Positions 45,992-58,056 of a DNA stretch of 64,000 nt are shown piece by piece; position 1 is the first letter of the stretch; every line of letters starts with the position of its first letter. This DNA comes from Centaurea solstitialis (taxonomy: Eukaryota; Streptophyta; Magnoliopsida; Asterales; Asteraceae). A program made the position numbers and the translations under genes. Under the pieces are notes generated by a model. The model had not been told where the DNA came from, searched no databases, and was given only the letters and a program-made list of their open reading frames with translations. The stretch is from NCBI GenBank assembly GCA_030169165.1, contig CM058040.1, forward strand, positions 10,475,699 to 10,539,698. Reading direction: 5' to 3'.

Positions 45992-46239
45992 AAAGTTCAA
46001 ATGTGAACCACTTTTTGGTTGTGAACGTGAGGACAACTGAGAGCGCGACACGTGGCGGATGAGTAGTCAATAAAGGCGGCTTTGAGTGTGGTCCCCCCCT
46101 TTAATTCAGTGCCCTCCCATGAATCGCGCCTAGTCATCCGCCGTGGACCTGACGTGGCGCCTAGTCATCCGCCACGTGTCGCGCTATCGGCTGTTCTCAT
46201 GTTCACAACCAAAAAGTGGTTCACATTTGAACCCACCCC
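45990..46239. mobile_element. MITE of the GTTCAAATGTGAACC family, second of a pair
   Basis: The same orientation as and closely similar to 45727-45957, but it keeps about 20 extra bases with TCAATAAAGGCGGCTTTGA, shared with the intron-4 MITE at 10791-11042. The 32 bases between the pair are a TA then GA tract. Confidence 0.88.
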
Positions 46240-46478
46240 AACCAAAAATTTGATATCCACAAGTTAAACCATATATAATAAGTTGTAAACACATAATAAC
46301 AAGTTTATCAATCCAAAAATATTTTAAAAACTCAAAAATAAAGGTCAACCGGTTTTTTATCGGTTCAAGTTTTATCAATAAACCGACAGGTTCACTCCGG
46401 TTCTTAAAAGATCATAAAACCAGTCACATTCGAACCGATCTCTTCACCGGTTCCCGGTTCATCCCGGTTTTTAAAACA

Positions 46479-48777
46479 CTCCTCTTGCTATCCTTTCATT
46501 GAAACTTTGTTTCAAAAAAATCAATGAAACAAAGGGAATTGAAATAAGTAGGGACAAATAAGAAAACAAGTATTGATTTTCAATGATGGTACTTGACTGT
46601 ATATGAATTCTAACCGTCATCTTTTAGTGAAATTGTTAATGAAACATGAAAATCCTGTAAATTTGTAGAAGTGATTAACCTTACAAAATATATAAATGCA
46701 GAAAAGCTAGCATAATTAGCGCTTGTGATTAGAGTTTAATTTTCTGGGTTGTTTATTCCATTGATTAGCATATCCTAATGGTTTCTCTACTGTTTTATAA
46801 CTAAAAGAAATCCTAAAAGTTTACATCAGAAGTGCAATAATTTCCCTTTTGCAATTTAAAATATTAATTTTATTACAAAAATTTATAATATAATATTGTT
46901 TTTTACTGACAAACAAACTTACAATATTTAGTTGGTGATTACTACTAAAAAATATTTTATACCTATCTATGTTTTAGAATAGGTGTGTTATCGTATAAAG
47001 GATATCACGATAGAAATAGAGATAATGCATCGAAGTTAGATTAGAACTGCTATGTCTTTTAGTTATCTATTTGTATTTCAACCTTATATAAACAGCTTAT
47101 AATTAATGAGAACTTTGGAGTTCGTCTCTCTATTTTATTGTTATGCTATATATTCTATTTTTTCTTTAATACACTATGAGCACGTAAAGCTCAAATCCCT
47201 GTTCACCGTCTAAACGGTTGTTTTGCTTGTTGTCCGCCATTATTAAATGACTTGTAAGAAACTTGCACCGCTACTCCATTATTCCTAGCTCGCTGTCATG
47301 TCTATCAAAATTTCAAATTTAATTTCAACTTTATAAATCAGTTGCTACATGGATGCTACTCTCCATTAGGGATTCAAGTTTTCATTGTGTATGCTCTTAC
47401 CGTTTGGTACAGATCAAATATTTGAAACGATAATTATAAGCCTAGCTAAAACTTGATGTTTATCAAATTTCTATATCTTCATATATTTTTGTAATTAAAA
47501 AACTATCTTTAGTCAAAGATACCGAATTAATTTTATGCGTTTACGCATGACTTTCAAAAGTCACTTGTTATGTCAGTTATCATTTTCCATAGAGCAAGAT
47601 GTTTGACTATATACAAGTGTACCGGTAGATCTAAACCTTAGGTAAGTAGGTATAGTTTCAGGTTATTTGGTTTACAGATTAAATGACTTGGCTAATCAAG
47701 TAAAGTACACTTACGTTTTAATTAAAAGTTTTATTTACCTTATCGACTAACGAATAACAAAGGATTAGGGTACCTTGGGATAGCGAAAATCCCTTGGGAG
47801 TTACTTATACCATGTTCCTTGATCCCGTTTCATGCGCACATGCATGTGTTTGGCATCTATTGGGGGCCATGAGGATCTATTCATGATAGACGTGTGTTAG
47901 TTACACTTGACTAAATTGAAATGATTTATTAAAATCAAGAGTTAGGGTTAAGGTTAGGATTGAAGTTCAGTCTATGGATTAATAGGGATTAGTTTATGTC
48001 TAATATATGGTTTACTAGTAATTGGAAGTTTACAACTAATTGGCAGCGTACAGCGGTATAAAATATGTCAATCCGTATCCTATATTTTTTGTAATTAAAA
48101 GACTACTTTTTAGTCAAAGATATCGAACTAATTTTATGCATTTACGCATGACTTTCAAAAGTCAATTGTTATGTCATTTATCATTTTCCATAAAGCAAGA
48201 TGTTTGACTATATACAAGTGTACCGGTAGATCTAGAAACCTAGGTAAGTAGGTACGGTTTCAAGTTATTTTTACTCTCCAAATCTCAAAGTACCTCTAGA
48301 GTTTGCAAAGCATACAGCTATGAAGTATCCTATGATTTTTTTTTCTAACCCAAATGCAATAATGAAAATTAAGCATGCTAAGAATCTTAATCTTTTCGAT
48401 TGAAGGCACATTTTTCGAAATTATTTTCATATGTAAATCATGTATTAATGGGATACCAGAGTCTTAAAAACCAATAGTGAAATGTTCTTTTCATTCGTCG
48501 TTTTCTTTTCAAAATTATATTGCTCAATATCTTCATCATAGCACACATAATTTATGGGTATTGTTACCATTTTTCTAACATATGATCTGTCTTTTGAGTT
48601 TGTTAAACATAAATCTTAGATTTTAACTTTTTAACAAATTACAAAAAACATAAATCACGAACACATAAAATTGACATTGTGTGATGAAGAATAAACTTGT
48701 ACATGAAACAAAAATATCTTTTCGCATTCTCAGCTTTAGATTAAGATGTTTTACGCTCCATCATAAAACATACAGGA
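46479..48777. other. Intergenic stretch with a 190-bp direct duplication
   Basis: No gene recognised. Two direct copies lie at 47484-47668 and 48083-48269 and share TTTACGCATGACTTTCAAAAG and AAGTGTACCGGTAGATCTA at roughly 90% identity by eye. The bases between differ. Confidence 0.65.
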
Positions 48778-48904
48778 GGTGATACTTCCACTTAATAAAT
48801 TGATTCATCCAAAGAAGACAAATGGTTCACCAACTTGTACATTAGCTTCAAGGGTGTTGTACCATATGTGGAAGAATCAATTTGTTAAGTGAAAGTATCA
48901 TCTT
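48778..48904. repeat. Short fold-back repeat
   Basis: Arms GTGATACTTCCACTTAATAA...ATTGATTC and the complement GAATCAATTTGTTAAGTGAAAG...TATCA, about 33 bases each, around a 60-base loop. It may be a small MITE or a small-RNA precursor. Confidence 0.75.
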
Positions 48905-49594
48905 CGTTCGAGCGAGGGTTACTATTTGCACCTTTTTACTATGGATGTGAATGCATTAGTATTGTAATAAGTATCATTTGATGTTAATATTTGTATGAGA
49001 AACAATTCACCTTTTAGGATATGAATAGCAATTCAAATTATGCATTTAGCCTTTCCCTCTTTGTAAATAGACTTTTAAGTGGACCCCTTTTCCTGACACT
49101 TCTCAATGTAAGTCCCTCATTCAATGTGTGAAGGGTCAGGGTGTCGTAAAATGCTCTGACATGTTAAAAGAACATTAAATTATAATGTTTAAGTTGATGT
49201 ACAAATTTTATAGATATCTTTTGACTATTAGTCAAATAACTTGTACAACTTTCAAGTCCCAATTCTTCATAATTCAAGTTAGATGTTAGTTGCATTACAT
49301 TCACACAGTTGGCTTGGAGTTCTTCAAATTCAAGTAAAATGTTCCTCAACGACTATATTAGTTTCTTCGAAACTATTTAAATACTTATGGCATTGACTTG
49401 CATCTTATAAATTTCCATGTTGCTTTTATTTAAATGACAAAAGTTGGTTGAAAAATATATATGTCAATAATTAATTGAATATGGAAAGATATCAGAATTT
49501 CTTGGTACTTTCTTATTTGGTCAATAATTTTATTTATCTTTAGTCTTGATTTTCAATGTCAATTTCAATTTTATATATGTAACAATCGTACCAA
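48905..49594. other. Intergenic stretch
   Basis: 48905-49070 is a diverged relative of 22315-22490. The rest is AT-rich and unassigned. Confidence 0.45.
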
Positions 49595-51172
49595 TCTATA
49601 TATATATTAAAAGAAGGTTTTTGCTGATGTCATCAAAATGAAATTGAGTGATTTCATTGGTCAATTAAACAAATCTTATTAAATGATGATGTCATAATTT
49701 ATTTCCATTTTTTTTTAAATTTACATACCTAAAATTTCTCATTAATTAATTAGTTTCCCTTTTATAATTTACATTTTGTATCCTTATAATTATTTGATTA
49801 AATTACTTATTACCCCTTAGTTTTTCAATTTTCACTTTACATTCTTATCATATTAAGATAAATAATGTATATGAATTAAAACCATTTAAGTTTTTTGTTT
49901 TTTTTTTTTATAAATTACACTCTTATAATCCTCTCGATGATACCTTCAAAATGAGTATAATATTGAATATTTTTTAATTTATTTATATTAGTAAATATTA
50001 AGAATAGATATAAATTAAGTTGTTTACATTTTATTACAATTCTATCATTGATATTCTTGAAATTTAAAGATTCTTATTTTTAATTTAAATTTTTCTATAA
50101 ATTATTTATAAATAATAAAAGGTTATTTTATTTAAAACGCTATTGTTGATGTTCTTGAAATTTAAAGATTCTATCCTTTTAATTCTACTAATTCTATAGA
50201 TCATTTATAAATAGTAATTTTTTTTAAAACCCTACAAATAAAAAACACTATATAATTTATTTCAGAATCCCTCCCGTTTTAGAATCATTCACGAAATCCA
50301 AATATTTCAACAAAAGAATTTCAGATATTTTAACAACTATTAGATGACTAAAATATTTAATAATAAAGTAAGAGTACCTCCCGTTTTAGAATCATTCACG
50401 AAATCCAAATATTTCAACAAAAGAATTTCAGATATTTTAACAACTATTAGATTAATAATAATGTAAGAGTAATTTTTTTTAATTTAAATTTTTCTATAAA
50501 TTATTTATAAATAATAAAAGGTTATTTTATTTAAAACGCTATTGTTGATGTTCTTGAAATTCAAAGATTCTATCCTTTTAATTTTACTAATTCTATAGAT
50601 CATTTATAAATAGTAATTTTTTTTAAAACCCTACAAATAAAAAACACTATATAATTTATTTCAGAATCCTCCCGTTTTAGAATCATTCACGAAATCCAAA
50701 TATTTCAACAAAAGAATTTCAGATATTTTAACAACTATTAGATGACTAAAATATTTAATAATAAAGTAAGAGTACCTCCCGTTTTAGAATCATTCACGAA
50801 ATCCAAATATTTCAACAAAAGAATTTCAGATATTTTAACAACTATTAGATTAATAATAATGTAAGAGTAATTTTTTTCCATTTAAATCGTTGATTAATTA
50901 GAATTATTTTAATAAATAATAATTATCTACTTACTCAATTTCAAAGAAGGCTTTGAATAAAAAATATATATAATTTCCTAAATGGTTATGATTAAACTAA
51001 ATCATTAATGTTTCTTTTATCAATTAACTAAATCATATTTATATTGTTAATTGAATATTACGTTTGGTTTGTGGTGAATTATTTGTGAACTTTATAATGC
51101 AAATGTTAATTCTTATTAGAAACTAAAACAATATGTTTAAATCGTCCGTGTATTACACGGGCCATAAACTAG
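49595..51172 (+). mobile_element. Non-autonomous Helitron, 1,578 bp
   Basis: Begins TCTATATATATATTAAAAG after host A (49594). Ends with the hairpin CCGTGT-ATT-ACACGG (51146-51160), eight bases, CTAG (51169-51172) and host T (51173). No inverted ends, no TSD and no coding sequence, as expected. About half of it is a tandem duplication, entered separately. Confidence 0.88.
50081..50878. repeat. Tandem duplication (two 399-bp units) inside the Helitron
   Basis: Units 50081-50479 and 50480-50878 are nearly identical by eye, so the duplication is recent. Each unit itself holds two direct copies of a roughly 80-base block starting CTCCCGTTTTAGAATCATTC, so that block occurs four times (from about 50267, 50378, 50669 and 50777). 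Confidence 0.88.
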
Positions 51173-51388
51173 TTAGATTGATACAAATTTATGTTAGTTA
51201 TTATCTCTTGTCAGTACCAAACCAAGTATGTAAACTTGATAGACACAGGAAATAGAAAAATCGTGTATCACGCATATTAGGTTTTCTTTTTTTCTTTTTT
51301 TTTTCTTTTTTTCTTTTTTAATTTTTTGTATTTCTAGCATATTAGTTACTAAACATTGTAACTTTTTAGTTAATTTCATTTGAACATT

Positions 51389-51673
51389 AATTACAAGAAA
51401 AATGATCTTCAGATAAGGTTTCTTTTTGTAATTAAAAACTTGAAAAGCTTCTCTAAATGTTTTAAAAATCTTTAACTTCCGTCAACAACCTTCCCTATAT
51501 AACAGTAGGAAAATGTTTTAGAGAGGGTTTTAAGTGAGTTTAGGTAGGAAAAACTTAAATTCAGTTACACATCTGATATTTGTCATATAATTCATTCTCT
51601 AAAAGTTATATCTAGACACGCTTCCAAATCCTTCTCTAAAACTTTCTTCTCTAAAAGCCCTTTTCTTGTAGTG
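51389..51673. mobile_element. Miniature CACTA element, 285 bp, TSD ATT
   Basis: The right end reads CTTTTCTTGTAGTG; the left end is a worn version (AATTACAAGAAAAA for CACTACAAGAAAA). ATT is duplicated at 51386-51388 and 51674-51676. Inside are GTTTTAGAGA/TCTCTAAAA motifs in both orientations. No coding. Confidence 0.75.
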
Positions 51674-52329
51674 ATTTAAATGTTTGCAAGTTTTTGCATT
51701 CATTTCCTTCTACTTAGAACCCTTAAAATATCACATGTGTTATCTTAAACTCAAAATGTCACTTAAAATTTTAATAAACTGGAAGCTTTTTAAATATAAA
51801 CGCAAAGTTAGTACAAAACCAGTACCAACCATAAAAATTGATAACAATTAAGTTGATATCATGTATAATTGTTTGATACACTACTAGATCTTACAAACCA
51901 ATTATATTTAGTTGTTATGATGTATACAAAAAGTTGGTGCAATACCAATATATTATAAAAAGATCCACTCTTTCTTGTCATTTTATTCTAATTGAAAATT
52001 CAAACAATTGTCTTCTTCAAGATTTATGAAGCACCCGTTCCTCATATAAAGAGCATATATAAGATGTTTGTTTTCGCATTGTGACTTCTTTTTACTTCAA
52101 AATAATTATAGAGATATTTAAGATTTAGTGTTTATTGTTTATTATACGTAAGTAAGGTTTTAGGTGTTTATGTTTAGGCAGACTTGTTCATGATAGGTCT
52201 TAAATGTATCTAAAAAAAATTCAATATACATTTTTTTAATATTAAAAAATTCAATAAAGAATTAATAATTGATGGAGGAAAGATATTTTTTTGTTTATTA
52301 TTTGATAGAGTAGTAATTAAGATTCACAT
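51674..52329. other. AT-rich spacer
   Basis: Nothing recognised between the two CACTA elements. Confidence 0.5.
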
Positions 52330-52759
52330 CACTACTAGAAAAAAGGGTATCAGTGACGGATATTAGTGACGGACTAATTCCGTCACTGATTAGTGACGGA
52401 TCAGTGACGGTTTACCTACGGACAGGCGACGAACGGATTCCGTTGCTGATCCGTCACTGATCCGTCACTAATCAGCGACGGAATTTGTCCGTCGCTAATC
52501 AGTGACGGAACAGTGACGGAATTAATTTTTAAAAAAAATAATTATTAAATAATTAATTCCGTCGCTGATCCGTCACTGATCAGTGACAGATCAGTGACGG
52601 AATTAATTATTTAATTATTATTTATTTTTCTAATTAATTCCGTCGCTGATCCGTCACTAATCAGTGACGGAACAGTGACGGAATTAATTTTTTAAAAAAA
52701 TAATTATTAAATAATTAATTCCGTCACTGATCTGTCACTGATCAGCGACGGATCAGTGA

Positions 52760-54160
52760 CGGGCTTAACCATTTTTTAGTTTTTCCCATTTTTAGGGTTA
52801 TATTTACTCATGTATATACATGTTTATATGTTATATATGTGACTGTGTGCTCTTTTGTTAACATTGATTGATGTATATGTTGTACTATAGTTACCAAGTC
52901 CAATAAGACTTAAGAGCCATGGATATATCAAGCTTGTATGGGTCAAGTTCATTAAGAGTCAACATATATCTGTTAGTCTTTAATATAGGTCACTGTCGAT
53001 CATTCACAATATCCTATGTATGTATATACATACACGACTCGGTGACCTAGATAACATAGTTCATGAATGGTCGCTACATCTGGTAAAGGCTTAATATAAT
53101 CTATTAAGTTGTAATCAAATTCATTGGGTTGTATGCAACTTTAATAGACTTTAGTTAAGTGTAGTGCATTTATTCGATTATATTTGAACTTAGTTGAGTT
53201 TTAAGTTCATAAAGAGTTAGCAAACTCCGTTATGTTGCAATACGTTATGTTATAGAAAATTAGTTAGTTAATGTTAGTTAATTAACTATTAATATTAATA
53301 CTAAAATATAATTAGTTAATATTTAATTAAGTTCTTATACAATAAGTAATTAAAAAATAATTAATTTTGTAAGTCCGTCACTGATCCGTCACTAATCAGT
53401 GACGGATTAGAGACGGAATTAGTTTAAAGCATAAAAAAATAATAATTAATTAACTCCGTCACTGATCCGTCACTAGTTAGTGACGGATCAGTGACGGAAA
53501 CATAGTATCCGTCACTAATCCGTCACTAGTTAGTGACGGATCAGTGACGGATTTAACTATTTTTTGGTTTTTCCCATTTTGAGAGTTATAATTACTCATG
53601 TTTATACATATTTATGTTATGTATATGAGTGTGTGTTGTTTGTTAACGATGATTGATGTATATTAGTTGTTACAATGATGTATATTTATTGTTACAATAA
53701 TGTATATGTTGTATAGATACCAAGTCTATTAAGAACCATGTATCAAGCCTGTACAGGACAACTCATTAAAACTTAATTAACCAATACTCGTTAGGTTCTA
53801 ATATAGGTTACTATTGATCATTCACAATATCACATGTATGTATATACATACACTACTCGAAGACCTATATAACATCGTTCATGAACGGTCGCTACATTTC
53901 GTAAAGGCTTGATATAATTTATTAAGTTGTAATCAAATTCATTGGGTTGTATTCAGCTTTAATAAACTTTAGTTGAGCGTGGACTTATTCGAATCTTAGT
54001 TGAGTTTAGAGTACATTAAGAGTTAACAAACCCCGTTATGTTGTAATACATGTGCTAAGACGTAATCGTGCTCATTGAGGGCGGATTCAACTTTACTGGA
54101 CTTTACTTCAGTTTATTGGGTTCTATTAGTTATTACTTAATTAAATTCTTATATAATAAG
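52760..54160. repeat. Internal direct duplication in the CACTA element
   Basis: 52765-53340 and 53550-54170 are diverged direct copies sharing CATGTATGTATATACATACAC, CAAATTCATTGGGTTGTAT and the CGGTCGCTACAT stretch. Each copy is preceded by a TCCGTCACT block, as if the left subterminal unit was duplicated with it. Confidence 0.8.
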
Positions 54161-54369
54161 TAATTGAAAAACATTTATTTTTGTAAGTCCGTCGCTAATC
54201 CGTCACTGATTAGTGACGGATTAGTGACGGAATTAAAAAATAATATTTTCTAATTTCTAAATATTATAGAAAATTACTAAAATATAACTAAAAAAATTAG
54301 TTTGGATTTGGTTTGTATAATTAAAAACTTAATTTGACTCTCATTTTTAGTCAGATCCATATATAATAT

Positions 54370-55150
54370 AAGTTTATTAAAAAAAAAAAAAAGAGATGGT
54401 GCCCTAATTTCAAACATCCCTTTTGTTCTTGTTTCCTTCCCCCACGACACACCAAATTGCAGCCAACACCACAAAGTGACCCAACTCATCTTCAGCCACC
54501 ATAACCTCCGGCGTTCCACCACCAACGACCACCAATCATCTCCGGCCGGCTGTCTACCTTTGGCCACCGCCGGCTGTCCAACCATCTCCGCTCACCACCG
54601 TCGTCACCGGCTGTCCTCTCCTCTTTTCACGGCCACACGACACCACACAGCCACCACCACCACCACACCTCCGCCGCTTCCGTCACCACCACCACCACCA
54701 CCACACCTCCGCCGGTTCCACCACCACCACACCTCCGTCGCTTCTACCAGCACCACACCTCCGCCGCTGCTACCACCGCCGCTGCCACCACCACGGCCGC
54801 TACACCTCTGTACATATCACTATCTCTCTCTCTCTCTCTCATATTTTGATTTTGAGAAATGTATGCGGGTGTGTGTTTGAAATATTATAAAATGTGGTTT
54901 TGGAAAATCAAAATTTTTGATTTCATACACACACAAATTTGATTTTGGAAAATGTGGTTTTGGAAAATCAAAAATTTGATTTTTTTTTCACTGTTACAAA
55001 AATGTGGGTGTGTTTCACTGTTACACACACAAATTTGATTTTGGAAAATGTGGTTTTGGAATGACCAAAAATGTGGTTTTGGAAAATCAAAAATTTGATT
55101 TCATACACACAAATTTGATTTTTGTTTCACTGTTACAAACTCGATTTTTT
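54370..55150. other. CACTA element: low-complexity leader region
   Basis: 54470-54810 is CCACCA/CCGCCG-rich and reads open but of low complexity. 54840-55140 repeats AAAATGTGGTTTTGGAAAATC and ATTTGATTTCATACACACA units. Probably the promoter/leader of the element's gene. Confidence 0.5.
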
Positions 55151-55173
55151 TATTCTTAGATTCAAACCAATTC

Positions 55174-55419
55174 ATGAGCATATGCGTGGACGACAACGAC
55201 AAACGGCGACCGGAAAGGGTGACTCATAAAATGTCTGTAGGATTAAACAATGATCTCGATTCCGTCAATCGTGTCACCGGAGAGGTAATTGTAGTTGATG
55301 CTCCCGCTACCACTGTAGACGGTAACGAAGATAGCGAAGAAGCAGAATTTGAAGATACAAATGATGATTCAGATGATGAAGATGAACTTATTTTGTCTGA
55401 TCATTCTTCTGATGAGTAG
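55174..55419 (+). CDS. Short acidic ORF inside the CACTA element
   Basis: 81 residues; the second half is Asp/Glu/Ser-rich and ends SDHSSDE. It is not recognised as a domain. It lies where the end of a TNPD-like gene would be expected before the TnpA-like gene, and TNPD proteins often have acidic tails, so it may be the remnant of the deleted transposase. That is inference; it may also be a short upstream exon. Confidence 0.35.
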   Translation: MSICVDDNDKRRPERVTHKMSVGLNNDLDSVNRVTGEVIVVDAPATTVDGNEDSEEAEFEDTNDDSDDEDELILSDHSSDE

Positions 55420-55509
55420 CTTATCTATTGTATGTTTATATAACAGTTGCTTTAATACCTAGTTGTGCACATATTTTGTTTTATAAATAATCGGGTTTTT
55501 TTTCAGACG

Positions 55510-57404
55510 ATGCGCAGTAACCGTCCTAAGGATACTGGTGCCGATAAGTGCAAGGGCAGGGGTAAGGGTAGTAGTAGCTCTGCCGGGCGAGGCAACACGC
55601 GTGCTGATGATTATGACGAGTTCCGGGGTCAGACCCCCCACGCATTGGACATGTGGGTCAGTCCCCCTCGAGCATTGGAGATGATCTTGACGACTTCGAG
55701 ATGATGGGAGAAAACCCTTCTCCCAATGCTTCTGAGACAAGGAGGAGAGGACCTAACCAGTCGTCGAGTATACCACGAAATCCGAGCGATAGAGAGACGT
55801 TGACTATCTCCTCGACCGACAGGTAACTAGATGTTTTTGTAAGGCTTTATATTACGTAAGCAAATGATACATATAACTCATGTTGTATTTTCCCTAATTG
55901 TGCAGGTTTAAAAATACCAGCGCCATTCGGAATATGTTTAACATACTTAGATCAAACTTCAAGGGTCCGTGGAGTAGATGGGAGAATGTTCCTCAGGCGG
56001 AACGCGATCGGATGTTCGAGTTTTTTCAGGTTTGGTACATGAATCACGTTTTAACTCATTGTACAAAAACAAGTTAGTGTTTATAACTTGTTATGAATCT
56101 TGTGCATGTAGGGACGGTATCAGTGGCCTCAAGAACTTGACAAGGAGGTGTACCTTGTATGGACCAATGTCATGAACAATGCGTATCGGCGCTGGATGAA
56201 TATAAGCGCGCGAATGGGCTGCGGATCAAGCCCGTGTGATTGATGGAGTAGTGTGGGACCAAGAGGACATGACCGTCATTAGAGGACACCACCCGTTTTG
56301 GATCCCAGAGCCGTTTTGGCATCAGATGATTGATCGGGTTTTTATCTTTATATTTATGTGGTGGTTTATATTCTCTGTCTTATAAATACTTAACAAATGG
56401 TGTTTGTACAGACGTGGTCCACCCCGCGTTGGCTTGCTTTGTCTAAGTCCGGTAAGAACAACCGGTCCACGACGGATGAGGGAGTATCGTCTAGGCACAC
56501 TTGCGGTTCGGTCCCGATGGTGGAGCATCGAGATAGGATGGTAAGTCTACGTTTTCTTTTGTTAACATGTAATGTGATTTTTGTACGTGTTGCTAACAAG
56601 TTGACTTAATTTTTCTGTTGTAGGCAGCAGCTTGGGGTCGTGACCCCACTTCCCTTGAGGTATATGAGCGATGTCACTGCTCTAACCGCAAGTTATTGCC
56701 AGGTGCGACAGGCCCGTCTGATGATCCTCCCATCTATGTTTACCCGAAGGCAGCTAGAGTTGCTGTGAGTTTTCTAAAACCATTAGTTTGTTTTATCTAT
56801 GTGTTTGTATGCATTGTTGGTTCCTAACTGGGATGTGACACATGTATTCCTTGTAGACGCACTTTCGAGAGGTCAGGGATCACGTACAAGCGAGCCAGAA
56901 TCCTGACGACCCTCCAATAGATGAGGTCGCTCTATGGGAGCAGAGTGCCGGAGGACGGAAGAAAGGTCGTCTTTTCGGCTTTGGCACGAGCCAAGATCCT
57001 AGTTATGTCGTCACCGGTCAGTGTAGCCGCAGCAGCGCCTCGTCATCTGAGGTATAATTAATATATGCCTTAGTTGTTGTAACTTATTTTTTATTGACAA
57101 CATTTGCTAATTATGTATCAAATAAAATATGTTACAGATGGAAGGCTTGAAAGCACAAATGGAAAGAATGGAACAACGTCATCAGGAAGAGCGGGAAACA
57201 ATTACTACCCAGTTAGCTCAGCAGCTCGCGGCGACCAACGCCATGCATGAGTGGTTGCGGTCAATGGGATTCACTCCTCCTACACCGCTCGGCCCCGCAC
57301 CCGGCACAGGACCCGGCACAGCACCCGGCCCAGCACCCGGCACAGCACCCGACCCAGCACCCGGCACAGCACCCGGCCCAGCACCCGGCCCAGCACCTTC
57401 TTAG
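55510..57404 (+). pseudogene. CACTA TnpA-like gene (Transposase_24 family), frameshifted
   Basis: Exon-like segments with GT-AG borders: 55510 to about 55829, 55906-56029, 56101-56337, 56412-56540, 56624-56764, 56857-57051, 57138-57404. The fourth and fifth carry the most conserved part of plant Ptta/En/Spm proteins: a His-x-Cys-Gly-Ser-Val-Pro stretch, VEHRDRM across the splice, and a GRDPTSLEVYERCH block. A coiled-coil-like Glu/Gln-rich segment follows (57138-57240), then a tail of APGTAPGP-type repeats (57293-57400). In En/Spm the counterpart binds the subterminal repeats. Two frame breaks are visible, one between about 55607 and 55690 and one at about 56205-56225, so no full protein is expected. 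Confidence 0.82.
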
Positions 57405-58056
57405 ATTACATGTTATTTGAATTATTTTGGGTATTTGAATTTATAATACATTTGAATTTGGATTTGGATTTGGATTTGATTTTCGTATATTTGTAGGATT
57501 TTGGTTGGTTATGGAATGAGCAGGAATATGTTAATATAAAATTCTGGTTTTTTATATATTTTTATTTATTTTTTTATTTTTAATTAGTTTTAGTGACGGA
57601 TTAGTGACGGATAATTAAATTAAATTAAAATTAAATCCGTCACTAATCCGTCACTATAGAATTTAAAATTAAATTAAATTTAAATTAAATCCGTCACTAA
57701 TCCGTCACTAATAGTATTTAAATTTAAATTAAATAAGAAATAAATCCGTCACTAATCCGTCACTAATAGTATTTAAAATTAAAATAAAATTAAAACTAAT
57801 TCCGTCACTGATCCGTCACTAAATATGTATCCGTCACTAATCCGTCACTAATAAGGATCCGTCACTGATCCGTCACTGAAAGATGTCCGTCACTGATCCG
57901 TCACTGAAATCCGTCACTGATCCGTCACTGAAGGTATCAGCAACAGGTATGTTGTGGGACGGACTTTCAGTGACGGATCAGTGACGGATCCGACTTTCAG
58001 TGACGGATCAGTGACGGAGGTGTCCGTTGCTGAAAGCCTATTTTTTTGTAGTGCAT

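Larger units (their letters stand above)
45604..46478. mobile_element. Older ACCGGTT inverted-repeat element hosting two MITEs
   Basis: The outer ends TGTTTTAAAAACCGG and CCGGTTTTTAAAACA are inverted copies, followed inward by GAACCGGT/ACCGGTTC motifs on both sides (45625-45670, 46340-46465). Two related MITEs sit between the arms. TSD not resolved. Confidence 0.7.
52330..58053 (+). mobile_element. CACTA (En/Spm-type) transposon, 5,724 bp, TSD CAT
   Basis: Ends CACTACTAGAAAAAAGGG and (complement) CACTACAAAAAAATAGGC; CAT is duplicated at 52327-52329 and 58054-58056. Subterminal arrays of TCCGTCACTGATCCGTCAC/AGTGACGGATCAGTGACGG fill 52345-52765 and 57590-58030, with further blocks at 53375-53550 and 54188-54230. 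The interior has a broken Transposase_24-type gene (55510-57404) and a short acidic ORF, but no TNPD/Transposase_21 coding, so it cannot move on its own. Confidence 0.93.

Noticed and set aside
54476..54880. 134-residue Pro/His/Thr-rich ORF in the CACTA element
   Set aside because: Low-complexity CCACCA/CCGCCG tract; probably leader sequence.
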